A stretch of 64,000 nucleotides of DNA from Paracoccus laeviglucosivorans (GTDB lineage: Bacteria; Pseudomonadota; Alphaproteobacteria; Rhodobacterales; Rhodobacteraceae). Each line of letters starts with the position of its first letter. The stretch's first letter is position 1. The notes beneath the pieces are model-generated. The model ran no database searches and was not told where the DNA came from. It saw nothing but the letters and a program-made list of their open reading frames with translations. Of the stretch, positions 9,534 to 18,133 are shown piece after piece. The position numbers and the translations under genes were made by a program. Where the stretch lies: positions 248,001 to 312,000 of the forward strand of contig NZ_FXTK01000003.1 of the NCBI RefSeq assembly GCF_900182695.1, written 5' to 3'.

Positions 9534-10876
9534 TCCCGCCCAAACCCGCACCGCGCGAAGGCAAAGGCTCGGTCTGGCGCTTTATCCGCGACTTTCGCCG
9601 CGACATCCTGTCGGCGCAATCCGACAAGCTTTACCGCGCATGGATGGCGGAATTTCGCGGCCCCTTCATCCACAGCTTCACCTGCAACGATCCAAAGCTG
9701 GTCGAACTGATCCTGAAGCGCCGTCCGATGGATTTCCCGAAAAGCCCGCGCATGGCTGCGGGGCTTGAACCGCTTTTGGGCAATTCCAGCTTTATCTCGA
9801 ACGGAGCGACGTGGCTGCGGCAGCGGCGGATCATAGATCTGGCATTCGAAGGCGGACGGCTGCGGCAGGCATACCCATCAATGTGGGACGCATCGCAGGC
9901 ATTGGTCGCGCGGCTCGAGCCGCTGGCCGACGGTCGCGAGATCGACATTGAACCGCAAACCAGCCATGTCGCGGCGGATGTGATCTTCCGGTCTCTGTTC
10001 TCGATCCCGATCGAGGATCAGGCGGCCAGCCAGGTCTTCGAAGCTTTCCGCGAACATCAGGACGCCCAACCGATGGTCAATCTGGCAGGGCTGATGGCGC
10101 TGCCGAAATGGGCGCGGTTTCATTCGCGCAAGGTCCGCCACAGTGCCCGCCGCATCCGTAGCCTGATCCACGACCTTGTTGCCGCCCGCGCCGCCGAAAT
10201 CGCCGCTGGAACCGCGCCGGAAGATCTGGCGACCAAGATCATGACCACGCCGGATCCCGTGACCAAGACGCAATTCGACGACCGAGAAATGATCGATGAG
10301 GTCGCAACATTCTTTCTGGCCGGACATGAGACGGGCGCCTCGGCTCTGGCATGGGCGCTTTACCTGCTGGCCGAGAATCCCGAATGGCAGGACAAGCTGG
10401 CCCGAGAGGCCGAGAAGCATCTTTCAGACAAATTCGGCTCGATCAAGCATCTGACCGTCGCGCGCGCTGTCTTCCGCGAGGCCCTGCGGCTATATCCCCC
10501 CGTCGCGATGACAGTGCGCGAATGTCGCCACAGCGTAACCCTTCGCGACCGCCGCGCGCCCAAAGGGTCACAGCTTGTCCTGTCCCCATGGCATCTGCAT
10601 CGCCACCAGCGGCTATGGAACAACCCCGACGGCTTCGACCCCGCAAGGTGGGAAACCGAGAACGGCAAGACCTGCATGCGTGAAGCCTTCATCCCCTTTT
10701 CGGCGGGTGCGCGTGCCTGCCCCGGCGCAGGCTTCGCGATGATCGAGGGTCCATTGATCCTTGCCGCATTGATGCGCGATTATCGTGTCGCTCCGGGCAG
10801 CGAACGTGCTGTCCCGATCATGCGGCTGACACTGCGCGGCAAGAACGGCATCTGGTTGCGCCTGTCGAAGCGTTGA
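9530..10876 (+). CDS. Cytochrome P450
   Basis: A heme-thiolate monooxygenase, 448 residues, soluble (no N-terminal anchor). The I-helix oxygen-activating motif is FFLAGHETGAS, the K-helix ExxR is EALRLYPP, and the heme ligand is the Cys of FSAGARACPGAGFA near residue 395. The C-terminal half resembles bacterial P450s of the CYP1 or fatty-acid-hydroxylase-like class, but the substrate is not deducible. No ferredoxin or reductase gene is adjacent, so electrons must come from elsewhere. The start overlaps the preceding gene by 4 bases; the stop runs directly into an inverted repeat. Confidence 0.95.
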   Translation: MIPPKPAPREGKGSVWRFIRDFRRDILSAQSDKLYRAWMAEFRGPFIHSFTCNDPKLVELILKRRPMDFPKSPRMAAGLEPLLGNSSFISNGATWLRQRRIIDLAFEGGRLRQAYPSMWDASQALVARLEPLADGREIDIEPQTSHVAADVIFRSLFSIPIEDQAASQVFEAFREHQDAQPMVNLAGLMALPKWARFHSRKVRHSARRIRSLIHDLVAARAAEIAAGTAPEDLATKIMTTPDPVTKTQFDDREMIDEVATFFLAGHETGASALAWALYLLAENPEWQDKLAREAEKHLSDKFGSIKHLTVARAVFREALRLYPPVAMTVRECRHSVTLRDRRAPKGSQLVLSPWHLHRHQRLWNNPDGFDPARWETENGKTCMREAFIPFSAGARACPGAGFAMIEGPLILAALMRDYRVAPGSERAVPIMRLTLRGKNGIWLRLSKR

Positions 10877-10946
10877 ATGGGTATTTGAAGAACTAAGAAG
10901 TTCAAGAGCGCCGCGCTCAGACTTCTTAGTTCCTTAAATACCCATT
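10876..10946. repeat. Paired inverted copy of dispersed intergenic repeat
   Basis: Two 26-base arms (10876-10901 and 10921-10946) are inverted copies with two mismatches, enclosing 19 bases. Each arm carries the core GGGTATTTGAAGAACTAAGA or its near match. The element fills the gap between the convergent P450 and M32 genes and overlaps the last base of the P450 stop codon. The hairpin could act as a two-way transcription terminator or mRNA-stabilising structure, although neither side ends in a long T run. Other copies of the same core lie at 15074-15134, 41613-41635 and 48807-48830. Confidence 0.9.
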
Positions 10947-10952
10947 CGGCAT

Positions 10953-12425
10953 TTACAACCGATAGATCGCGCCGAATTTCTCTTCCAGATAGTCGAGCAA
11001 CGGCAATTCGCTGACATCTGCACCGGTGGCCCGTTCGATCAGCTCGCGCGGCGGATACAGGCCGCCGTGGCGCTGCATATTCTCACGCAGCCATTCGACG
11101 GCGGGACCGGCGTCGCCAGCCGCAAGGAATCGGTCCAGGTCGGGAACTGCTGCGCGCAATGCCGCGTGCAGGCAGCCCGCATAGACATTGCCCAGGGCAT
11201 AGGTCGGAAAATAACCGAACAATCCCACAGACCAATGCACGTCCTGCAGAACGCCATTCGCCGGACGGTCCACCGCCACGCCGAAATCCTTGAGGAAGCG
11301 GGTGTTCCACGCTTCGACCAGATCATCGGTGTCAAGGCGGCCCGCGATCAGGTCACGTTCCAGATCGAAGCGCAGCATGATGTGCAGGTTGTATTGCACC
11401 TCATCAGCCTCGGTGCGGATATAGCCGGGGGTAACGCGGTTCACCGTGGCGTAGAATGCATCCGCATCAGGCACCGACAGGCCGTCGAACGCATCGGACA
11501 TGCGCTGATACAGCCAGCCTGAAAACGCCCGGCCGCGCCCTATCTGGTTTTCATAGATCCGGCTTTGGCTTTCATGCGCGCCCATCGAGACGCCGCGACC
11601 CAAGGGTGTAAAGGCGTAATCGCTGTCGATGCCCAATTCATAGCTGGAATGGCCGACTTCGTGGATCGTCGAATAGATACAGTTGAAGGGATCCGTTTCC
11701 ACCACCCGCGTCGTGATGCGGCTGTCTTGCCAGCGCCCCGAGCTGAAGGGATGCACCGCGATGTCCATGCGGCCGCGCGTCCAGTCATAGCCGTATGCCG
11801 TGGCGCAGGCGCGGGCCAGACGCAATTGGGTTTCCTGTGGGAAATCGCCCTTCAGCGCCTGGGGCTGGTATTCGGCGCCCAACACGTCCTCGCGCAGCGC
11901 AACAAGGCGCGGGCGCATGGCATCGAACAAGGCCGCGATTTCGGCTTGCGTCGTGCCGGGCTCATAATCGTCCAGCAGCGCGTCATACAGATCACCGCCA
12001 TCCGCCAATGCTGCGGCTTCCTCGCGCTTGAGCATCAGGATGTCATTCAGCGTGGGCAGGAAATCCTGCGGTGCTTCATTCGCGCGGGCATCGGCCCAGA
12101 TCCCCTGAGCAAGCGAGGTCTGGCGGGCCAATTCCATGGCCAGCCGCGCCGGAATACGCGCGGCGCGGTGAAAGTCGCGGGCGATAAGGTCAAGGATACG
12201 CTGATCCTCGTCATCCTCGGCCTGGGCCTGATCCAGCCATTCGCCGATGCGAGGATCTGTGCGGCGTTCATGCAGGACCGATTCCATTGCCGCCATCTCC
12301 TCGCTGCGCTGTTCGACAGCACCGCGCGGCATGACGGTTTCCTGATCCCAACCCAGCCGTTCGGCGACCGAGGACAGCGCCTCGGTCTGGCGCTGAAAGG
12401 CAAGCAGATCGTCGAATGCGCTCAT
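10953..12425 (-). CDS. M32 carboxypeptidase (Taq type)
   Basis: A cytosolic metal-dependent carboxypeptidase, 490 residues, the family length. HEVGHSSYELG (about residues 253-263) supplies the HExxH metal ligands and nucleophilic Glu; nearby family blocks are GAHESQSRIYENQIGR and the RTEADEVQYNLHIMLRFDLE segment that follows the active site. It releases C-terminal residues from peptides with broad preference except after proline. The start overlaps the stop of ctaA by 4 bases, so trmJ, ctaA and this gene look like one minus-strand operon without an obvious shared function. Confidence 0.95.
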   Translation of the reverse strand: MSAFDDLLAFQRQTEALSSVAERLGWDQETVMPRGAVEQRSEEMAAMESVLHERRTDPRIGEWLDQAQAEDDEDQRILDLIARDFHRAARIPARLAMELARQTSLAQGIWADARANEAPQDFLPTLNDILMLKREEAAALADGGDLYDALLDDYEPGTTQAEIAALFDAMRPRLVALREDVLGAEYQPQALKGDFPQETQLRLARACATAYGYDWTRGRMDIAVHPFSSGRWQDSRITTRVVETDPFNCIYSTIHEVGHSSYELGIDSDYAFTPLGRGVSMGAHESQSRIYENQIGRGRAFSGWLYQRMSDAFDGLSVPDADAFYATVNRVTPGYIRTEADEVQYNLHIMLRFDLERDLIAGRLDTDDLVEAWNTRFLKDFGVAVDRPANGVLQDVHWSVGLFGYFPTYALGNVYAGCLHAALRAAVPDLDRFLAAGDAGPAVEWLRENMQRHGGLYPPRELIERATGADVSELPLLDYLEEKFGAIYRL

Positions 12426-13567
12426 CTGATGGTTCCCCGGACCGAGGTTTCATAAGGATATCGGGCGTGGTGGCGCGCCCGCAGGATCAGCGTGAACAGC
12501 GCCACCGCCCCCAACTGGTGCCCCAGCGCAAGCGGCAACGGCGAGGCGTGCAGGACATTCATAATGCCCAGAAGCACCTGAACCGCAACCGCCGCGATCA
12601 TTACGACATAGGCACCGCGTGTCACCGGATGCGGCGACCGCCGCGCGCGAAGGAAGACGACGACGGCAAAGATCGTCAGCAGATAGGCCACCATGCGGTG
12701 GATGAACTGCACCAGTGCCGGGTTCTCGAAAAAATTGCGCCAGCCCAGCGTCACGTCCCAGATCGCCGAAGGAACCCATTCGCCGCCCATGGTGGGCCAG
12801 CCGGTATACATCCGGCCCGCGTCGATCCCGGCCACCAGCGCGCCCAAAAGGATCTGCACAAAGGCAAGATGCATCAGTCCCGTTGTCATGGAAAACAGCT
12901 TCGGCTCGCCCGCGCGACGGGCGCGCATCATCTCGGCCTCGGGACGGGCAAGCGACAGGAACGACCATGCGATCAGGCCCAAAATAGCGAAGGCAAGGCC
13001 AAGATGCGTCGCCAGTCGATAGGATGCCACGCGCACCATCTCGCCCGAAAGGCCGGAATGCACCATCCACCAGCCGATCGCACCTTGTGCCCCGCCCATG
13101 GCACCCAAAAGCAGCAGGCGCGGCGTCCAGCCGGTCGGGATGCGTTTGGTGACAAGCAAGAACACGAAGCCGAGCGCCCATACCAGCCCGACCAGACGAC
13201 CCAGCAGGCGGTGCGACCATTCCCACCAATAGATCTGCTTGAAGCCCGCCAGATCCATATCCGGGTTCACCAGCTGAAACTGTGGGATCAGCTTGTATTT
13301 GTCGAACTCGGCCTGCCACGTCGCCGAATCCATCGGCGGCAGTGCCCCGGTCACGGGCTTCCATTCGGTGATCGACAGGCCCGATCCGGTCAGCCGTGTG
13401 GCACCACCAAGCGCGATCATCGCAGCGACCAGCACGAACAGTACGATCAGCCAGACCCGGATCGCACCGCGCCCGCCGCGGTGATGGCCTGCGTCGATCA
13501 TGCCGCCCGCCGGGGTTTTGCGTTCGGTCGTTTCGGTGACTTCCTGAAAGACGGGACGTCTTGCCAT
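12422..13567 (-). CDS. ctaA: Heme A synthase
   Basis: Oxidises the C8 methyl of heme O to the formyl group of heme A for aa3-type cytochrome oxidase; a polytopic inner-membrane protein. The 381-residue sequence has about eight helices and the conserved His-bearing segments: GLSITEWKP, WWEWSHRLLGR, HLGLAFAILGL, the helix around ALVAGIDAGRMY, and FIHRMVAYLL with QVLLGIMNVLH. This is the COX15/alphaproteobacterial type, without the paired cysteines typical of Bacillus CtaA. It sits between trmJ and the M32 carboxypeptidase; heme O synthase and oxidase genes are not in this window. Confidence 0.95.
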   Translation of the reverse strand: MARRPVFQEVTETTERKTPAGGMIDAGHHRGGRGAIRVWLIVLFVLVAAMIALGGATRLTGSGLSITEWKPVTGALPPMDSATWQAEFDKYKLIPQFQLVNPDMDLAGFKQIYWWEWSHRLLGRLVGLVWALGFVFLLVTKRIPTGWTPRLLLLGAMGGAQGAIGWWMVHSGLSGEMVRVASYRLATHLGLAFAILGLIAWSFLSLARPEAEMMRARRAGEPKLFSMTTGLMHLAFVQILLGALVAGIDAGRMYTGWPTMGGEWVPSAIWDVTLGWRNFFENPALVQFIHRMVAYLLTIFAVVVFLRARRSPHPVTRGAYVVMIAAVAVQVLLGIMNVLHASPLPLALGHQLGAVALFTLILRARHHARYPYETSVRGTIR

Positions 13568-13623
13568 GTCAGCTTCCTATGCCTTTGGGCCCGGACCTTG
13601 GAGGGACATGGCCCGGAAATCAA

Positions 13624-14364
13624 TCAGTCGCGGCGGACGAGTTGTCGCAGCATACCGTGAAAGATGCGTGTATCCGCACGGGTCAGCGGCAGGCGCGACC
13701 AAAGATTGCGCAGCGTCAGCTTCATCGCCGGGGCCTTTTCCGCCGGAAAGAAGAACCCGGCTTCGGACAGGCGCTCCTCCCAGTGATCGGCCAGCTTCTC
13801 GATCTCGATCCGGGTGGCCGGAACCTCGCCATCAGGACGGCGGCCATGCGGCGCAGGCTCGGGCGGCAGGCTTTCGCGCGACCATTCATAGCCGGTCAGC
13901 AGCACCGCCTGCGCCAGGTTCAACGACGGGAAATCGGGATTCACCGGCACGGTAATGATCGCGTTTGCGCGCGCCACGTCGTCGTTTTCCAGACCCGCGC
14001 GTTCGGGGCCAAAGATCACGGCGGTGCGCCCACCCTGCGCCGTTCGCATCCGCGCATCAGTCATGGCGGTCGCGGGCGTCAGCACGGGCTTGGTCAGCTC
14101 GCGTCCCCGCGCCGTGGTAGCATAGGCATAGTCGATGTCGGCCATCGCCTCGGCCAGCGTGGGAAACACACGGGCGCGGTCCAGCACCTGCCCGGCAGCG
14201 CCCGAAGCCATGGCGATTGCCTTGGGATTGGGCCAGCCGTCCCGAGGCGCCACCAGACGCATATCGGTCAAGCCGAAATTCAGCATGGCGCGCGCAGCCG
14301 CACCGATGTTTTCGCCCATTTGCGGGCGACAAAGAATGATCGCGGGTTCCATGCCAGCGGCCAT
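13624..14364 (-). CDS. trmJ: tRNA/rRNA 2'-O-methyltransferase, TrmJ type
   Basis: A SPOUT-fold (knotted) methyltransferase that in characterised relatives modifies the ribose at position 32 of tRNAs. The N-terminal motif ILCRPQMGENIGAAARAM, the GPERAGLENDD loop and the PSLNLAQAV segment are the three SpoU motifs; a helical tail follows. Two starts are possible: ATG 14364 (MAAGMEP, only 1 base after AAGGA) or ATG 14352 (MEPAIIL). The frame remains open far upstream, but that part is antisense to the ThiE-like gene and is not family sequence. It heads the trmJ-ctaA-carboxypeptidase run. Confidence 0.9.
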   Translation of the reverse strand: MAAGMEPAIILCRPQMGENIGAAARAMLNFGLTDMRLVAPRDGWPNPKAIAMASGAAGQVLDRARVFPTLAEAMADIDYAYATTARGRELTKPVLTPATAMTDARMRTAQGGRTAVIFGPERAGLENDDVARANAIITVPVNPDFPSLNLAQAVLLTGYEWSRESLPPEPAPHGRRPDGEVPATRIEIEKLADHWEERLSEAGFFFPAEKAPAMKLTLRNLWSRLPLTRADTRIFHGMLRQLVRRD

Positions 14365-14439
14365 ATCCTTACGCTGAGGCACTGGCAAGGCGCGCCTGCC
14401 TGCGCTATCTGCTTCGCGAAGCCTCAGGATGACAATGCC

Positions 14440-15054
14440 ATGACAGACGACCAGCCCAATACGCCGCAACTTTATCTGATCACCCCGGTCGGGGCGGCGG
14501 CCTCGACGGTGGGGCCGCTGCTGGCAGATGTGCTGGACCGCTTCCCGGTCGCCTGCCTTCGCATTCCCGGTGCCGGCACCGAGGAAGATCTGGGCCGCCT
14601 TGCTGATCTGGCGCGAGAGATCGCACATGCCCGCGACGTGGCTGTCGTGATCGACGACCATATCGAGCTGGCAAAGCGCCATGGGCTCGACGGCGTGCAT
14701 CTGACCGATGGCGCGCGCACCGTGCGTTATGCCCGCAAGGAACTGGGCCCGGACGCCATCGTCGGTGCATTCTGCGGCACATCGCGCCATGACGGCATGA
14801 ATGCGGGCGAAGCCGGTGCGGATTACGTAAGCTTCGGTCCCTGCCGCACCACGGCGCTGGGACATGGTGAGGCGGTTGATCTTGAACTGTTCCAATGGTG
14901 GTCCGAAACGATCGAGGTTCCGGTTGTCGCCGAAGGTGCGCTGACCCCCGCCCTGATCGGCCAGCTCGCACCCATCAGCGATTTCATCGCACTTGGCCCA
15001 GAAATCTGGTCCGAGGACGATCCGGTCGAGGCGCTCGGGAATCTTTGGCGCTGA
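14440..15054 (+). CDS. thiE: Thiamine phosphate synthase-like protein
   Basis: A 204-residue TIM barrel starting MTDDQPNTPQLYLITP. Family features visible are the first-strand LYLITP, VAVVIDDHIELAKRHGLDGVHL (binding of the pyrimidine substrate and phosphate), GADYVSFGPC and the closing VPVVAEGAL and FIALGPEIW strands. True ThiE joins the hydroxymethylpyrimidine and thiazole phosphates. Rhodobacteraceae carry a divergent ThiE-like protein of this kind, and some canonical residues (the usual GQ/D-x-P sequence after GVHL) are altered here, so the reaction is less certain than the fold. It is divergent from trmJ and has no thi neighbours. Confidence 0.7.
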   Translation: MTDDQPNTPQLYLITPVGAAASTVGPLLADVLDRFPVACLRIPGAGTEEDLGRLADLAREIAHARDVAVVIDDHIELAKRHGLDGVHLTDGARTVRYARKELGPDAIVGAFCGTSRHDGMNAGEAGADYVSFGPCRTTALGHGEAVDLELFQWWSETIEVPVVAEGALTPALIGQLAPISDFIALGPEIWSEDDPVEALGNLWR

Positions 15055-15073
15055 TCGCGCCGCTTGCACCGCC

Positions 15074-15134
15074 TTTGGGTATTTGAAGAACTGAGAAATC
15101 CACGGGCGCGCTTCTTAGTTCTACAAATACCCAT
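15074..15134. repeat. Second paired inverted copy of the intergenic repeat
   Basis: A left arm at 15074-15097 and a right arm at 15111-15134, inverted with respect to each other and separated by 13 bases, carry the same core as the element after the P450 gene. It lies between two genes of the same strand, the ThiE-like gene and guaA, so it is not confined to convergent gaps. The left arm has diverged slightly (CTGAGAA for CTAAGAA). A hairpin in the transcript would separate the two messages. Confidence 0.88.
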
Positions 15135-15199
15135 ACAAGGTTGACGCGGTGCCAAGGCTGCCTCTTGCGAACTGGCATGGCGCGGCCTAAAGGCTTGCC

Positions 15200-16759
15200 A
15201 TGACCCAGCATCAGCGCCTTCTCATCATCGACTTCGGCTCTCAGGTCACGCAGCTCATCGCGCGTCGCCTGCGTGAACTGAACGTCTATTGCGAAATCCA
15301 TCCGTTCAACACGGTCGATGACGCCTTCTTGCAAAACTTCGCCCCGCAGGCCGTGATCCTGTCGGGCGGTCCCGCTTCGGTTACCGAGGCGAATTCGCCC
15401 CGCTGTCCGCAAAGCCTGTTCGACATGCAGATCCCGGTTTTCGGCATCTGCTACGGCCAGCAGGTCATGATGGAGCAACTGGGCGGCCGCGTCGAATCGG
15501 GCCACCATGCCGAGTACGGCCGCGCCTTCATCACCCCTGCCGAGGGGCATACGCGCGACGGCATCTTCTCGGGCCTGTTCGGGACGGGCCGCGAAGAGGT
15601 TTGGATGAGCCATGGCGACCGTGTCACCAGCCTTGCGCCGGGTTTTGAGGTCATCGGAACCTCGCCCAACGCGCCTTATGCGATGATCGCGGACGAAGCG
15701 CGCAAGTTCTTTGCCGTGCAGTTCCACCCCGAGGTGCATCACACACCGAACGGCCGCATCATGCTGGAAAACTTTGTCCGCATGGCGGGTCTGACCGGCG
15801 ACTGGACCATGGCCAGCTATCGGCAGGAAGCCATTCGCAAGATCCGCGAACAAGTCGGCGACAGGAAAGTGATCTGCGGGCTGTCGGGCGGCGTCGACAG
15901 CTCGGTCGCGGCGGTGCTGATCCATGAAGCGATCGGCGATCAGCTTACCTGCGTCTTCGTCGATCACGGGTTGCTGCGTCTGAACGAGGCCGACGAAGTC
16001 GTCACCATGTTCCGCGACAATTACAACATCCCGCTGATCCATGCCGATGAGGCCGATCTGTTCATCGGTGCGCTGGAAGGTGTCTCCGACCCCGAGGTCA
16101 AGCGCAAGACCATCGGCAAGCTGTTCATCGATGTGTTCCAGAAATATGCGAAGCAGATCGACGGCGCGGATTTTCTGGCACAGGGCACGCTTTACCCCGA
16201 TGTCATCGAAAGCGTCAGCTTCAGCGGTGGCCCTTCGGTCACCATCAAGTCGCATCACAACGTCGGCGGCCTGCCCGAGAAGATGGGTCTGAAGCTGGTC
16301 GAACCCTTGCGCGAGCTGTTCAAGGACGAGGTGCGCGCGCTGGGTCGTGAACTGGGCCTGCCCGAGAAATTCATCGGCCGCCACCCCTTCCCCGGCCCCG
16401 GCCTTGCCATCCGCTGCCCCGGCGAGATCACCCGCGAAAAGCTGGAGATCCTGCGCAAGGCGGACGCGGTCTTTATAGACCAGATCCGCAAGCACGGGCT
16501 TTATGACGACATCTGGCAAGCCTTCGTCGCGATCCTGCCGGTCCGGACTGTCGGCGTAATGGGCGACGGGCGCACCTATGACTTTGCCTGCGCGCTGCGG
16601 GCGGTCACCTCGGTCGATGGGATGACGGCGGATTACTATCCGTTTTCCCATGAGTTCCTTGGGGAGACGGCAACGCGGATCATCAACGAGGTCAAGGGCA
16701 TCAACCGCTGCACCTATGACATCACCTCGAAGCCGCCCGGCACGATCGAGTGGGAGTGA
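15200..16759 (+). CDS. guaA: GMP synthase (glutamine-hydrolysing)
   Basis: Converts XMP to GMP with ATP and glutamine. The N-terminal class I amidotransferase domain has the Cys nucleophile in FGICYGQQ (near residue 85) and His and Glu in FHPEVHHT. The ATP-pyrophosphatase domain begins with the PP-loop SGGVDSSV near residue 230, and the C-terminal dimerisation domain ends [22 protein letters not shown], the invariant family tail. Length 519 is typical. It is monocistronic here: a repeat hairpin lies upstream and a strong inverted repeat downstream. Confidence 0.98.
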   Translation: MTQHQRLLIIDFGSQVTQLIARRLRELNVYCEIHPFNTVDDAFLQNFAPQAVILSGGPASVTEANSPRCPQSLFDMQIPVFGICYGQQVMMEQLGGRVESGHHAEYGRAFITPAEGHTRDGIFSGLFGTGREEVWMSHGDRVTSLAPGFEVIGTSPNAPYAMIADEARKFFAVQFHPEVHHTPNGRIMLENFVRMAGLTGDWTMASYRQEAIRKIREQVGDRKVICGLSGGVDSSVAAVLIHEAIGDQLTCVFVDHGLLRLNEADEVVTMFRDNYNIPLIHADEADLFIGALEGVSDPEVKRKTIGKLFIDVFQKYAKQIDGADFLAQGTLYPDVIESVSFSGGPSVTIKSHHNVGGLPEKMGLKLVEPLRELFKDEVRALGRELGLPEKFIGRHPFPGPGLAIRCPGEITREKLEILRKADAVFIDQIRKHGLYDDIWQAFVAILPVRTVGVMGDGRTYDFACALRAVTSVDGMTADYYPFSHEFLGETATRIINEVKGINRCTYDITSKPPGTIEWE

Positions 16760-16786
16760 TCTGACCGGATCGTTTCTTTAAGCACA

Positions 16787-16810
16787 CCCCATCCCCGTTT
16801 TGGGATGGGG
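16787..16810 (+). terminator. Stem-loop after guaA
   Basis: A perfect 9-base stem, CCCCATCCC paired with GGGATGGGG, encloses a 6-base loop, 27 bases after the guaA stop. There is no T run after it, so it may be an attenuating or RNA-stabilising hairpin rather than a textbook intrinsic terminator. Confidence 0.65.
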
Positions 16811-16917
16811 CGACAGGCCGGGTTGCACGGAGTTCATTCCCGCATTTACCATCCCGCCCTTGTTCCCGCGGTCGTTCTATATGACAAGGCCCGGATCATG
16901 GACGGAGCCCGGAACAG

Positions 16918-17892
16918 ATGAAGCAGCTTAGACGGATTGGCGTGGACGGCTATATGCTGCTGTTGATCGGCACGGCCATACTGGGCCTTGTGCTGCCCGC
17001 TAAGGGGATCGCCGCCGAAATCCTGAGCCATGTCACCTTTTGGGCGGTGACGCTGCTGTTCTTTATCTATGGCGCAAAGCTGGATCCGGCAGCGGTCAAG
17101 GCAGGGCTTTTGAACCTGCGGCTGCAATCCCTGACCTTCCTTGCGACCTATCTGCTGTTTCCCGTATTGGGCGTGCTGCTGGCGGCGATCTTTGGGCCGT
17201 TGCTGGGAACGGCGATGACGATGGGTGTGCTGTTTTTGGCAGTGCTGCCTTCGACGGTGCAATCATCCATCGCGTTCACCTCGATGTCGGGCGGCAATAT
17301 TCCGGCGGCGATCTGCGCCGCGTCGCTGTCCAATATCGTGGGGGTCGTGCTGACCCCGCTTTTGGTCGCAAAGCTTTTGCATGTCGAGGGGGGCGGCGTC
17401 AGTCTGGACGCCATCGAAAAGATCGGTCTGCAGATCCTTTTGCCCTTCGTCGTTGGACAGATCGTGCGGCCGTGGATCGGAGAGTTCGTCAAGAAACACA
17501 AGCTGCTGACGATGGTTGTTGATCGGGGTTCGATCCTGCTGATCGTCTATGCGGCCTTCAGCGCGGGCACGGTTTCCGGGCTGTGGTCGCAAATCCCGGC
17601 ACAAAGCATGGTGCTAAGCTTCGTCGTCATCTCAATTTTTCTGGCGTTGGCGATGGGCATCATGGTCGCGGTAGGTCGGCTGTTCCGCCTTCCGCAAGCC
17701 GATCAGGCGGTGCTGTTTTTCTGCGGATCGACCAAAAGCCTTGCCAGCGGCCTGCCCATCGCGAGCGCGATTTTCCCCGCCGCAACCGTGGGCGCAACGG
17801 TGCTGCCGGTGATGATGTATCACATGCTGCAACTACTGGTCTGTTCTTTCATCGCCCAGCGTCTGGCCCGGAAAATCGCCCTGAACGCCTGA
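16918..17892 (+). CDS. Bile acid:sodium symporter-family transporter
   Basis: A 324-residue integral membrane protein of the SBF-like (YfeH/Rch1) group with about ten helices. Typical are FFIYGAKLD early on, TSMSGGNIPAAICAASLSNIVGVVLTPLL in the middle and the helix FCGSTKSLASGLPIASAIF, which carries the crossover region of the second repeat. Substrates in this group are organic anions or sterol-like molecules; relatives that fuse or neighbour arsenic genes are of a different branch, and no ars gene is nearby. Monocistronic between two hairpins. Start ATG 16918, 11 bases after a GGAG. Confidence 0.9.
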   Translation: MKQLRRIGVDGYMLLLIGTAILGLVLPAKGIAAEILSHVTFWAVTLLFFIYGAKLDPAAVKAGLLNLRLQSLTFLATYLLFPVLGVLLAAIFGPLLGTAMTMGVLFLAVLPSTVQSSIAFTSMSGGNIPAAICAASLSNIVGVVLTPLLVAKLLHVEGGGVSLDAIEKIGLQILLPFVVGQIVRPWIGEFVKKHKLLTMVVDRGSILLIVYAAFSAGTVSGLWSQIPAQSMVLSFVVISIFLALAMGIMVAVGRLFRLPQADQAVLFFCGSTKSLASGLPIASAIFPAATVGATVLPVMMYHMLQLLVCSFIAQRLARKIALNA

Positions 17893-17993
17893 CCTGACAC
17901 GAACCTGACGAAACAGCCAACTTCCTTGCGCCGGACCGGGATGATAATTGATTGGTCAGTCAAGAGTGATTTGTTTAGTTGGCTGCCTAAAAC

Positions 17994-18023
17994 GCCCGGA
18001 CCTTGGTCCGGGCTTTTCTTTTT
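17994..18023 (+). terminator. Strong intrinsic terminator
   Basis: GCCCGGAC and GTCCGGGC form a perfect 8-base stem with a CTTG loop, followed by TTTTCTTTTT. It lies about 100 bases after the symporter gene and 110 bases before the next start. The intervening 17893-17993 holds no gene; it may be the symporter 3' end or a short RNA of its own that ends here. Confidence 0.9.
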
Positions 18024-18133
18024 AAATCAAATCATTAGAAAAACCTCTGGACGTTGCATTGCCGAAAACCGCAACGCCGCAGGATTGCACCGATACTCGC
18101 CCTTAGATTTTCCAGAAGCCTAAGGAGCAAGAC

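Noticed and set aside
6150..9551. Long minus-strand open frames (over 400 and 700 codons) opposite the VWA, protease, hydrolase-like and P450 genes
   Set aside because: Antisense to genes with clear motifs; composition rich in Arg/Gln/His/Pro as expected for antisense frames in high-GC DNA; no domain or ribosome site.
17926..17940. Left-side copy of the tRNA-Arg 3' end as an att site
   Set aside because: GGACCGGGA only loosely resembles GGACCCGGA of the tRNA gene; too short and imperfect. The 10-bp repeat nearby is the better boundary candidate.
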